Part shown: piece by piece, positions 25,110-33,134 of the stretch
How the letters are laid out: every line of letters begins with the position of its first letter
How positions within the stretch are numbered: the first letter of the stretch is position 1
Origin: Cytophagales bacterium
GTDB lineage: Bacteria > Bacteroidota > Bacteroidia > Cytophagales > Cyclobacteriaceae
Assembly: GCA_033344775.1 (NCBI GenBank)
Contig: JAWPMT010000001.1
Location: forward strand, 310,001-374,000
Length of the DNA: 64,000 nt
Direction of reading: 5' to 3'
The notes under the pieces: generated by a model
What the model saw: only the letters and a program-made list of their open reading frames with translations
What the model was told of the DNA's origin: nothing
Database searches by the model: none
Position numbers and translations under genes: made by a program

Positions 25110-26303
25110 ATGCACAAATCACTCACCTTGATCCTGGCATTGCTTATTTCAACGCCTATCATCGCACAAATCAATCATTCACATTCACATCAGGTCGCTC
25201 TTGGTGGTGGGCAGGAATGGAACGCCTTTTTACGACCCAGCACATTTTCTCAAGATGGAGAATTTCTGAATAAGGAAGAGCTATGGGACCATGGCACGTT
25301 TCAATCCTTGTCCTTCAACAATTCTTTTCGATGGGAAAAAGACCAGCATAGATTCAAATTGAAACTCAATGGTTCGCTGGGCATATTCCAAACTGAGGAA
25401 AATGCCAATCGGCACAGCTATACCATCGGTGGGTCTTATCGGGTCAAGTATGCTCCAAAGAAGTATTTTGAGTTTTCGCCGGAGTATTTAAGGAAGAAAA
25501 GAGAAGGCATCAACGGAGATCAGGCGATATTGGCCACACCATTCTCTTTCCAGCAATTCCGTGCTCCAGTGTCTTTCGACTTTTATTTGGGCGAAGGCGC
25601 CTGGGTAAAGACGGAAGTCGGTTACCTCATCAAGAGTTATGACCGCCCAGACGAGCAAGTACTCCGTTATCAGGCTCCATTCCTTGGTGTTGCTTTGAGC
25701 AAAAAATGGACAATTGGGGAGCATACAACTAAGCTTACGCTTCATTCAGTTAGTCAAAGGAGGAATTATACTGACATTGATCGAATCACCGAACAAATAG
25801 ATCCTGAAGATGAAGAGGATGATTTCTTGGAAGAGGATGAAGAATTTGAGGAGGAAGACGAATTCCGTGAAAGTGAGCGCAACTGGTCCTATTACTTTAA
25901 CAATCTTACTTACTCCTTAAAAACTGCCGATAAGAAGGTCCGAGCGGAAATTGGCATCTACAGCACTTTGCGTAAAGATGCTCGCAATGTCAGTGATTAC
26001 CTGGAAATCGGACCTGGCATCAATGCTACATTGAAAACTGGAAAATGGGAGCTATCACCCAGCGTTCGTTACAGTATCCGAAAATACAGCCGACTAGCAC
26101 CGGGAAATGGAAACAATCTGCTGCTTCAATATAAGTACCTGAGGGTCCGATTCAAATCCAATTACCGATTAACTAATAATGTATCATTCTTTGGCCGGTA
26201 CATTTTGACAAATAGAGATTCAAATAATCCCACCCGAGACAGCAATGCATTTAGGGAGTATTTCTATGCACAGGGAGAATTAGGAGTTCGATGGAAATTG
26301 TGA
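25110..26303 (+). CDS. Predicted outer-membrane beta-barrel protein
   Basis: A 397-aa protein with a signal peptide (MHKSLTLILALLISTPIIAQ). The mature part has many alternating aromatic/polar strands (FKLKLNGSLGIFQ, YTIGGSYRVKYAPKKYFEFS, VSFDFYLGEGAWVKTEVGYL) and a C-terminal GELGVRWKL with the hydrophobic end expected of a barrel. An about 25-residue insertion near residues 230-255 is almost entirely Asp/Glu. It follows the 56-aa gene by seven bases and is the last gene before a strong terminator. It could be an outer-membrane partner of the transglutaminase/ligase system. Confidence 0.78.
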   Translation: MHKSLTLILALLISTPIIAQINHSHSHQVALGGGQEWNAFLRPSTFSQDGEFLNKEELWDHGTFQSLSFNNSFRWEKDQHRFKLKLNGSLGIFQTEENANRHSYTIGGSYRVKYAPKKYFEFSPEYLRKKREGINGDQAILATPFSFQQFRAPVSFDFYLGEGAWVKTEVGYLIKSYDRPDEQVLRYQAPFLGVALSKKWTIGEHTTKLTLHSVSQRRNYTDIDRITEQIDPEDEEDDFLEEDEEFEEEDEFRESERNWSYYFNNLTYSLKTADKKVRAEIGIYSTLRKDARNVSDYLEIGPGINATLKTGKWELSPSVRYSIRKYSRLAPGNGNNLLLQYKYLRVRFKSNYRLTNNVSFFGRYILTNRDSNNPTRDSNAFREYFYAQGELGVRWKL

Positions 26304-26349
26304 GTGTGTTTTAGTGTTCATTCGGAGTTAAAGCTCCGGTATTTAGTGG

Positions 26350-26394
26350 GGTCCGGACATTACCGCACTACGGTAAGTCTGGACCATTTTTTTT
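26350..26394 (+). terminator. Terminator of the transglutaminase operon
   Basis: A 15-pair imperfect stem (GGTCCGGAC with a bulged A, then TTACCG, 26350-26365, pairing with CGGTAAGTCTGGACC, 26371-26385) is followed by TTTTTTTT at 26387-26394. Confidence 0.88.
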
Positions 26395-26570
26395 GCTATC
26401 AAGACACTATTCCAGCACAGACATCTTCAGCTTGTGGAAAGAACTAAAAAGCGAACCAATGCCCCTCAATCATGAAAAGATATGCTATAAGTTTCCTATC
26501 TTGTCTTGATTACTAAAGGCATTGTCAGATGATCTAAAACGGATATTTTCATAAGATTCGGTTATTATTT

Positions 26571-27260
26571 ATGTTATTGGTTGCACGGACTGTGAATCAC
26601 TTCTGCATTGCTCAGGAACCACCCTACTAATCAAGAGAAGTTGCGGGATTTCAGGTTTTTGTGAATAAAAATGACCTTCCGCAGCACGAGGCTCCGATAA
26701 ACAGTGCCATCCAATTTATCGAAAGAAACTCGAAGAGATAAAGGCATTAGGATTACAGCCATCAGTCGAGAGGCAATTCTTGTCGATCATTTTTTTTTTA
26801 GAGTGGAATAAAGGCTCCCACGGTACGGCGGTCTATAATCGAAGTGCCTATGTCCTACAAACACTCAATCAATCCAGGGAGAAGTGGAAAGCAGTTGAAA
26901 TCCATCATGGTCAGGAACTTCCTGAAAAATGACACCTCCCGCCAACTTTATTTGCATTTTCATGAATTGGCACATGGCTATCATGATCGACTTGGAAAAC
27001 TTGAACAGGGCATGATCACCCACGCTTATCAAAATGCGATGCAACTCGGATTATATGATCGAATGGCCCTCAATCAGTTTGGTGAGCGTGGATATCCCTA
27101 TGCACGTGCGGATGAGCGGGAATACTTCGCAGAACTGTCTGTGGCTTTCCTGGCAAAAAACACCACCTATCCTTTTATAGCTACTAAACTGGAAGTGCAT
27201 GACCCAGTAGGTTATCGCATGTTGACCACTCTATGGCGTTTCAAAATTCCGAGGGATTAA
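26571..27260 (+). pseudogene. Broken HELAH zinc metallopeptidase
   Basis: Three reading frames together give one protein. ATG 26571 begins MLLVARTVNHFCIAQ, hits TAA at 26628-26630, continues VAGFQVFVNKNDLPQHEAPI and IQFIERN, then shifts at about 26728. The second frame reads LEEIKALGLQPSVERQFLSI, YNRSAYVLQTLNQ and KAVEIHH. After a second shift near 26920 the third reads DTSRQLYLHFHELAHGYHDR, RADEREYFAELSVAFLA and ends at 27260. HELAH plus the downstream EYFAEL Glu mark an M-class zinc peptidase whose relatives are secreted single-chain proteins. The stop and two frameshifts mean it is inactive unless sequencing errors are present; an intact 138-aa tail frame remains. Confidence 0.75.
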
Positions 27261-27345
27261 CACCAAAAATCAAGGTCCATTCAGATCATCGGAGACATTG
27301 TGTCGCTCAATTTGATAAATTCAATCAATGTAATAATCTTCGCGC

Positions 27346-28098
27346 ATGGAAATTTTGGGAATCGACATTGGTGGCACAGGAATTAAAGGCGCCATCATTG
27401 ATACCATCACGGGGGAAATGAAGACCGACAGGTTACGCATCCCTACCCCTCAACCGGCCACCCCTCAAGCCATGATGGAAACGGTGGCAACACTAACCAA
27501 AGAATTCAATTGGAGTGGATACATCGGAGCAGGATTCCCTGCAGCGATCAAACACAACATAGTGAAAACGGCATCCAATATTGATAAATCGTGGATCGGA
27601 CTGAATGCAGCGAAAGAAATCGAAAAGGTAACTGGCTGTAAAGCAACCGTGGTAAATGATGTAGATGCAGCGGGTTATGCCGAAGTGAATTTCGGTGCAG
27701 GGAAAGGTGAAAAAGGTACGGTGATTGTAGCTGCTTTTGGAACAGGTATCGGTACAGCCATATTTACGGAAGGTATCCTTCTACCTAATACCGAACTTGG
27801 ACATCTCAGAATGAAGGGAATGATTGCCGAGCACTATACCTCCAACTCTGCCAGGGAGAAAGAAGAAATGAGTTGGGATAAGTTTGGCAGACGAGTTAAT
27901 CGATACCTCAGCCGATTAGAATTCCTGTTTTGGCCAGACTTGATCGTACTTGGTGGTGGTGTTTCCAAAAAATATGACCTGTACAGTCATATGTTCGAAC
28001 TTGAAACTAAGGTCAAACCGGCTAAATTGAAGAATCAGGCGGGTATTGTAGGAGCCGCTATGGCCGCCAGGCATGAGTTTATCGACAAGGGATATTGA
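27346..28098 (+). CDS. ppgK: Polyphosphate glucokinase (ROK family)
   Basis: A 250-aa enzyme that phosphorylates glucose, usually with polyphosphate as donor. The ROK N-terminal phosphate loop is EILGIDIGGTGIKGAII. VVNDVDAAGYAE carries the catalytic Asp. GTVIVAAFGTGIGTAIF and ELGHLRMKG match PpgK proteins, and the C-terminal LIVLGGGVSKKYDLY is also typical. The length is that of polyphosphate glucokinases rather than of ATP-specific ROK kinases (about 300 aa). It supplies glucose 6-phosphate for zwf, which is 2.7 kb away. Confidence 0.85.
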   Translation: MEILGIDIGGTGIKGAIIDTITGEMKTDRLRIPTPQPATPQAMMETVATLTKEFNWSGYIGAGFPAAIKHNIVKTASNIDKSWIGLNAAKEIEKVTGCKATVVNDVDAAGYAEVNFGAGKGEKGTVIVAAFGTGIGTAIFTEGILLPNTELGHLRMKGMIAEHYTSNSAREKEEMSWDKFGRRVNRYLSRLEFLFWPDLIVLGGGVSKKYDLYSHMFELETKVKPAKLKNQAGIVGAAMAARHEFIDKGY

Positions 28099-28200
28099 AC
28101 CTACCCCAACTGCGTACATCCTAAAATCACGCCTTTGGCGGAGTTATGAGGAGTTGTGTTTCCTGAATTTTGATTGTATAAAAATCAAACACATACAATC

Positions 28201-28551
28201 ATGCAAACGATCAAATTTTCAGACGCTCTTACGCTTGAAGTAACATCAGCAGACAATCAACTTACTGTTTTTCTTGACGCAGATGTTCCGGGTGGTGCAC
28301 TAGTCTATAAAGCATATGACCACTATGCTTCAGGATTTGCACCAAGCTTTACTGACAAGATTGACCTGACTGACGCAGCCAATCAAATGCTCGTTGCTGA
28401 AAGTTCTTTAAAATTAACACTTGTTGGTTCTAACTATGCGGGTGGTGGTCAGCTGAGCTTCAAAGTTTCCGGTGATAGTGAGTTTACGGTTAACGAAAAC
28501 CTGGCAACCGACACTTCGAAGCAATGGGCAGTTGAAATTCAGAAAGGGTAA
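28201..28551 (+). CDS. Unknown 116-aa soluble protein
   Basis: The start is ATG 28201 (MQTIKFSDALTLEVTSADNQ); upstream codons to 28174 begin with TTG and are AT-rich leader. There is no signal peptide. The composition is that of an all-beta domain: TVFLDADVPGGALVYKAYDH, SSLKLTLVGSNYAGGGQLSF. It is not recognised. A hairpin terminator follows 20 bases downstream, so the gene is a stand-alone unit. Codon use is like that of the core neighbours. Confidence 0.65.
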   Translation: MQTIKFSDALTLEVTSADNQLTVFLDADVPGGALVYKAYDHYASGFAPSFTDKIDLTDAANQMLVAESSLKLTLVGSNYAGGGQLSFKVSGDSEFTVNENLATDTSKQWAVEIQKG

Positions 28552-28570
28552 ATAACCTTCAAAGAGAACT

Positions 28571-28600
28571 GGCTTTCAGTATTTCGCTGGAAGCCTTTTT
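28571..28600 (+). terminator. Terminator after the 116-aa gene
   Basis: GGCTTTCAG (28571-28579) pairs with CTGGAAGCC (28587-28595), with one T·G pair, followed by TTTTT. It overlaps the end of the convergent nth gene by two bases. Confidence 0.75.
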
Positions 28601-29267
28601 ACTTCTTCGCTGGTTTCAAATCCCAGTCCTTGAACATCGGAGCCCTTCCAATTACAGAGCAAATCGGGCATTCATTTGGATTGTGGCCTCTGGCCGGACA
28701 ATACTCTCGTCCAAAAAAGATGATCTGCAAGTGAAGCTTATTCCATAATTCTCTAGGAAACAATCGCTTACAATCTTTCTCGGTTTGTTGTACATTCTTA
28801 CCATTGGACAATCCCCATCGATAGATCAATCGGTGAATGTGCGTATCGACTGGAAAAGCAGGTACCCCAAAAGCCTGCGACATCACCACGGAAGCAGTCT
28901 TATGACCCACCGCAGGAAGTCGTTCCAGTGCCTCCATATCTTCAGGAACCTCACCATAGTGCTCTTCGATCAGGATCTGCGACAATTCTGAAATCCCTTT
29001 TGACTTCATAGGGCTCAGGCCACAAGGTTTGATGATGGCCTTGATCTCTTCCACTGGCACCTTCGCCATATCGTAGGGGTTATCGGCTACGGCAAATAGA
29101 TCCGGAGTAGTTTTATTGACCCGTTCATCTGTACATTGCGCAGACAGCAATACGGCCACCAACAGCGTATAAGGACTGTAATGATCGAGCGGAACAGGAA
29201 CTTTCGGATATAATTCCTCTAACTTATTAATAACAAATGCAACCTTTTCCTGTTTGGTCATAGGCAT
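28599..29267 (-). CDS. nth: Endonuclease III (DNA glycosylase/AP lyase)
   Basis: A 222-aa base-excision repair enzyme that removes oxidised pyrimidines. The helix-hairpin-helix LPAVGHKTASVVMSQAFG carries the catalytic Lys, and FPVDTHIHRLIYRWGLS holds the catalytic Asp. LLSAQCTDERVNKTTP is the N-terminal family signature. The C-terminal cluster region reads YCPARGHNPNECPICSVIG, with only three cysteines and no fourth ligand before the end, unlike E. coli Nth with four. It ends 5 bp after gnd starts its convergent reading... in fact both are minus-strand genes with gnd upstream, so they may be co-transcribed. Confidence 0.92.
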   Translation of the reverse strand: MPMTKQEKVAFVINKLEELYPKVPVPLDHYSPYTLLVAVLLSAQCTDERVNKTTPDLFAVADNPYDMAKVPVEEIKAIIKPCGLSPMKSKGISELSQILIEEHYGEVPEDMEALERLPAVGHKTASVVMSQAFGVPAFPVDTHIHRLIYRWGLSNGKNVQQTEKDCKRLFPRELWNKLHLQIIFFGREYCPARGHNPNECPICSVIGRAPMFKDWDLKPAKK

Positions 29268-29271
29268 TCAA

Positions 29272-30660
29272 TCACCACTCCGTGTGGAATATCCCTTCTT
29301 TATCCGTTCGTTCGTAAGTATGTGACCCAAAATGATCTCGTTGTGCCTGCACCAGATTGAGTGGCAATCTACCAGTGGTGAACGACTGTAAGTAATGAAG
29401 GCTTGTTCCTAGGGTCATCACTGGAATATTATGAGTAATGGCATAAGCCACCACTTCTTTGAAGTCTTCCAGGCCACCTTTCACACCCGAGGCAAAATCT
29501 TCGTCCAACAGCAGATTGCTCAAACCGGGTGTGGCTTTATAAGCATTCATCATGTCCTCCAAAATAGCTGAACGAATGATGCAGCCACCTCTCCAGATTT
29601 TGGAAATAGTTGCCAAATCCAGGTCGTAATTATATTCTTCGGAAGCCGCTGCCAGTTGTGCCATTCCCTGTGCATAGGCGACAATAAAGGACACGTACAA
29701 GGCACTTTCAATTTGATCTACTGTCAGTAGACCTCCCGTTTTTCCTTTGTTCCCGTAAATCTCCTGGGCTTTTACCCGATCATCTTTTAACGCAGACAAT
29801 CCGCGCATCGTCACTGCTGCATCTATGCTTGGTACAGCTGTTCCCAGGTCCATGGCATTTTGAGATGTCCACTTACCTGTCCCTTTTTGTTTGGCTTTGT
29901 CCAGAATTTTATCAACCAGATCTCCTGGCCCTTCCTCATCCTTCTTGGTGAAGATATCAGCAGTGATTTCCATCAGAAATGACTGTAAACGACCTTTATT
30001 CCATTGATCAAAGATCTCATGTAGTTCGGCATTGGATTTACCTAATCCTGTTTTCATCAGGTCATAGACCTCTGCGATCAATTGCATCATGGCATATTCG
30101 ATGCCATTATGGACCATTTTCACATAGTTTCCTGCAGACCCATTGCCCATGAATGCCACACAAGGCTCTCCATTCACCTTGGCAGCTGCTGCCTCAAAGA
30201 TGGGTTTGACCAGTTCGTAAGATTCGGCAGCACCTCCCGGCATCATACTCGGTCCGAATCTCGCTCCTTTAGCACCACCTGATACGCCTGAACCCATGAA
30301 GTGTATTCCTTTCTCTTTCAGCTCGTTAAATCTGCGATCTGTATCTGCGAAAAATGAATTACCCCCATCAACGATCAAATCCCCTTCAGACAGGTGAGGC
30401 AACAGGTCTTCAATCACAGCATCCACCACTTTTCCGGCAGGAACCAGCAACATGATCTTGCGAGGAGTACTTAATGAACTTACAAATTCACTTTTATCTG
30501 TAGTTCCTGTCACTACCTTACCCGCTCCTTCGCTTTTCAGCGCAGCTACCGAATCGGGGTTGGTATCTAAACCAATGGCACTGAAATCATGGTCAGCCAC
30601 ATTCAAAATGAAATTTCTGCCCATCACACCGAGCCCAACAAGTCCAAAGTCGTACGTCAT
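29272..30660 (-). CDS. gnd: 6-phosphogluconate dehydrogenase (decarboxylating)
   Basis: A 462-aa enzyme converting 6-phosphogluconate to ribulose 5-phosphate with NADP. The N-terminal Rossmann motif is GLVGLGVMGRNFILNVADHD. The substrate motif is MGSGVSGGAKGARFGPSMMP, and KMVHNGIEYAMMQLIAE holds the catalytic Lys. The C-terminal RDHFGSHTYERTDKEG closes the active site of the dimer. The length matches the family. It is divergent from zwf and pgl across a 174-bp gap, so the whole oxidative pentose phosphate pathway is encoded here. Confidence 0.97.
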   Translation of the reverse strand: MTYDFGLVGLGVMGRNFILNVADHDFSAIGLDTNPDSVAALKSEGAGKVVTGTTDKSEFVSSLSTPRKIMLLVPAGKVVDAVIEDLLPHLSEGDLIVDGGNSFFADTDRRFNELKEKGIHFMGSGVSGGAKGARFGPSMMPGGAAESYELVKPIFEAAAAKVNGEPCVAFMGNGSAGNYVKMVHNGIEYAMMQLIAEVYDLMKTGLGKSNAELHEIFDQWNKGRLQSFLMEITADIFTKKDEEGPGDLVDKILDKAKQKGTGKWTSQNAMDLGTAVPSIDAAVTMRGLSALKDDRVKAQEIYGNKGKTGGLLTVDQIESALYVSFIVAYAQGMAQLAAASEEYNYDLDLATISKIWRGGCIIRSAILEDMMNAYKATPGLSNLLLDEDFASGVKGGLEDFKEVVAYAITHNIPVMTLGTSLHYLQSFTTGRLPLNLVQAQRDHFGSHTYERTDKEGIFHTEW

Positions 30661-30834
30661 AATCTTGTGTAAGAGAAACCAATCTAAAGAGATATGATTT
30701 CAGGTTGAAGTTTAATCTCATTGCTGGAACTAAAAACCATGAAACTGCCCTATCTTAGTTGGTCGGGATCATTGCATCGCTTTTGAAATTCCTGCGCACA
30801 AATAACTTGATATCATACCTAAAATCATAACCAA

Positions 30835-32358
30835 ATGAAAAAAATCGAAAACCAGGTATTGACAATTTTCGGAGCTTCCGGGGATCTGACTGCCAGAAAA
30901 CTTATACCTGCAGTTTTCAATTTGTTCAAGGGCAAGATGCTCCCTGAGCGATTTACGATTCTGGGAATAGGCCGAACTTCCTTTGAAAATGAGGATTACA
31001 GGCAAAAGGTAGTTTTCGAAAATGATTTCCTCCAGAAAGAGGGTGTCTCTGACGAAGACCTTAAAGTCTTTGCAGGTATGATCCAGTACCTGACACTAAA
31101 AAATCGGGAACCTGAAGCTTTTCAGGCGTTGAAAGCACGACTGGATGACATAGATGCCACTCAAAGTACTGATGGCAATTATATCTTTTATCTGAGCACC
31201 CCACCCAGCTTATATGCGGAGATTGCCAAAGGCCTCGCCTCCGTAGGACTGAATAAGGAAAAACAATCCTGGCGACACCTGATCATTGAAAAACCTTTCG
31301 GCTACAGCTTGTCTACGGCCAAAGAGTTGAATAAGGAGCTGAAGAAATGCTTCAAGGAAAAGCAGATCTACCGCATTGATCATTACCTTGGCAAGGAGAC
31401 CGTGCAAAACCTGTTTGTCATGCGATTTGCGAACAGCATCTTCGAACCGCTTTGGAACAGGAACTATATCCATCGGGTGGAGATCACCAATGCAGAAAGT
31501 GTTGGTGTAGAAAAGCGCGGTGGCTATTATGATGGCTCAGGAGCATTGAGAGATATGTTACAGAATCACTTATTACAACTGATCTCTCTTGTGGCCATGG
31601 AACCACCGGTAAGAGTGGATGCTGATTCCATTCGAAATGAAAAGTTGAAACTCTTTGAATCTCTTCGCCCTATGAGCCCGGAAGACATCCGAAACAATGT
31701 GATCCGTGGACAATACATAGGATCAGACATCAAAGGAGATCATGTTCCCGGCTATCGCGAAGAAGAAGGAGTCAATCCGGACTCAAGAACAGAAACCTTT
31801 GTCGCCATGAAGTTCTTCATTGACAACTGGCGCTGGGCCGATGTTCCGTTTTATATCCGAACTGGCAAACGACTGCCTACTCGAGTATCAGAGGTAGTTA
31901 TCCATTTCAAACCCAATCATTATCACTTGTTTGGACAGTCAGACATCAACAATTCCCAAAACATGCTGGTCCTGCGTATTCAGCCTAATGAAGGCATTTT
32001 GATGAAGGTAGGATTAAAGGTTCCGGGTGCAGGATTTCATGTAGAAAATGTGAACATGGACTTCCTTTATGATGATTTGGCGGATGCTTACGTACCGGAA
32101 GCCTACGAAAGACTGCTCATGGATGCCATGCAGGGAGACGCCACCTTATACGCCCGTGGTGACAGTGTCGAAGCAGCCTGGGCCTTTGTCGATCCGATTT
32201 TAGAAGCCTGGAAAAATGATCCAACTATCCCGATCTATGGATATCCCGCAGGCACCTGGGGACCTGAAAATGCCGATGACCTGATCGAAGGTGATCGAAT
32301 GAATTGGCGAAATCCATGCAAGAATTTGACGAATGATGGTAATTTTTGCGAGCTATGA
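30835..32358 (+). CDS. zwf: Glucose-6-phosphate 1-dehydrogenase
   Basis: A 507-aa enzyme oxidising glucose 6-phosphate to 6-phosphogluconolactone. The NADP-binding motif is LTIFGASGDLTARKLIP, and the active-site signature is IYRIDHYLGKETVQNL with the catalytic His. IEKPFGYSLSTAKELN and FYIRTGKRLPTRVSEVVIHF are conserved substrate and coenzyme segments. The length is normal. The stop overlaps the start of pgl (ATGA), so both enzymes are translated together. Confidence 0.97.
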   Translation: MKKIENQVLTIFGASGDLTARKLIPAVFNLFKGKMLPERFTILGIGRTSFENEDYRQKVVFENDFLQKEGVSDEDLKVFAGMIQYLTLKNREPEAFQALKARLDDIDATQSTDGNYIFYLSTPPSLYAEIAKGLASVGLNKEKQSWRHLIIEKPFGYSLSTAKELNKELKKCFKEKQIYRIDHYLGKETVQNLFVMRFANSIFEPLWNRNYIHRVEITNAESVGVEKRGGYYDGSGALRDMLQNHLLQLISLVAMEPPVRVDADSIRNEKLKLFESLRPMSPEDIRNNVIRGQYIGSDIKGDHVPGYREEEGVNPDSRTETFVAMKFFIDNWRWADVPFYIRTGKRLPTRVSEVVIHFKPNHYHLFGQSDINNSQNMLVLRIQPNEGILMKVGLKVPGAGFHVENVNMDFLYDDLADAYVPEAYERLLMDAMQGDATLYARGDSVEAAWAFVDPILEAWKNDPTIPIYGYPAGTWGPENADDLIEGDRMNWRNPCKNLTNDGNFCEL

Positions 32359-33068
32359 CGAAAGACATCAAAGTATTTGACGATAACCCCGCTGTAGCTC
32401 AGGCCTTCGCCACATTTTTAGTGGAATTTACTACTGGTAGGGACAAAACCACGATCGCACTTTCAGGAGGTTCCACACCAAAGCTTTTGTTCGATATCCT
32501 GGCAAAGCAGTATGCGGATAAAATCGATTGGCAAAGCATCCATTTCTTTTGGGGTGATGAACGCTGTGTTCCTCCGGACGATGCAGATAGCAACTTTGGC
32601 ATGACCAAATCACTGCTATTTGATCACGTCAATATAGACAACAAGAAAATTCACCGCGTATTGGGTGAAACCGAACCTGAAGCTGAGGCTAAACGATACG
32701 GAGAAGTACTTTCGGAAGTTTGTACTGAGGTGAATGGACTCCCTTCAGTAGATCTAATGATCCTGGGTATGGGTGATGATGGTCATACGGCATCTATTTT
32801 CCCGCATCAGATGGAATTACTGACTGCTCCTGAGTCTTGCGCCATTGCTGAACACCCCACTTCCGGCCAAAAACGCGTCACCATCAATGGCCCTGTTTTG
32901 AATAATTCAGGAACGGTGGCTTTTTTGGTTACCGGTGAAAAGAAAGCAGACAAAGTAAGCAGAGCATTGGATGCTTCAGCTGATCACAGTGATATCCCGG
33001 CAGCCCATGTCACAGGTCAGGAACAACTGTGGTTTTTGGATAAAGGAGCTGCTTCCTTGTTATCATAG
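32355..33068 (+). CDS. pgl: 6-phosphogluconolactonase
   Basis: 237 aa from ATG 32355, which overlaps the zwf stop by four bases; an in-frame TTG three codons earlier is less likely. It hydrolyses 6-phosphogluconolactone. Motifs are IALSGGSTPKLLFDIL (phosphate binding), IHFFWGDERCVPPDDADSNF and LMILGMGDDGHTASIFPHQM, the last carrying the family's conserved Gly-Asp-His. It completes the zwf-pgl pair opposite gnd. Confidence 0.95.
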   Translation: MTKDIKVFDDNPAVAQAFATFLVEFTTGRDKTTIALSGGSTPKLLFDILAKQYADKIDWQSIHFFWGDERCVPPDDADSNFGMTKSLLFDHVNIDNKKIHRVLGETEPEAEAKRYGEVLSEVCTEVNGLPSVDLMILGMGDDGHTASIFPHQMELLTAPESCAIAEHPTSGQKRVTINGPVLNNSGTVAFLVTGEKKADKVSRALDASADHSDIPAAHVTGQEQLWFLDKGAASLLS

Positions 33069-33134
33069 TTCTTACCAATTCAATATTCTTTTAATTTGCC
33101 AGACAGTATGCCTATACCGGCTTGAGAAAATAGT

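Noticed and set aside
26844-27260. Intact 138-aa gene for a HELAH protein
   Set aside because: Upstream frames supply the missing N-terminal part of the same protein, so it is the tail of a pseudogene.
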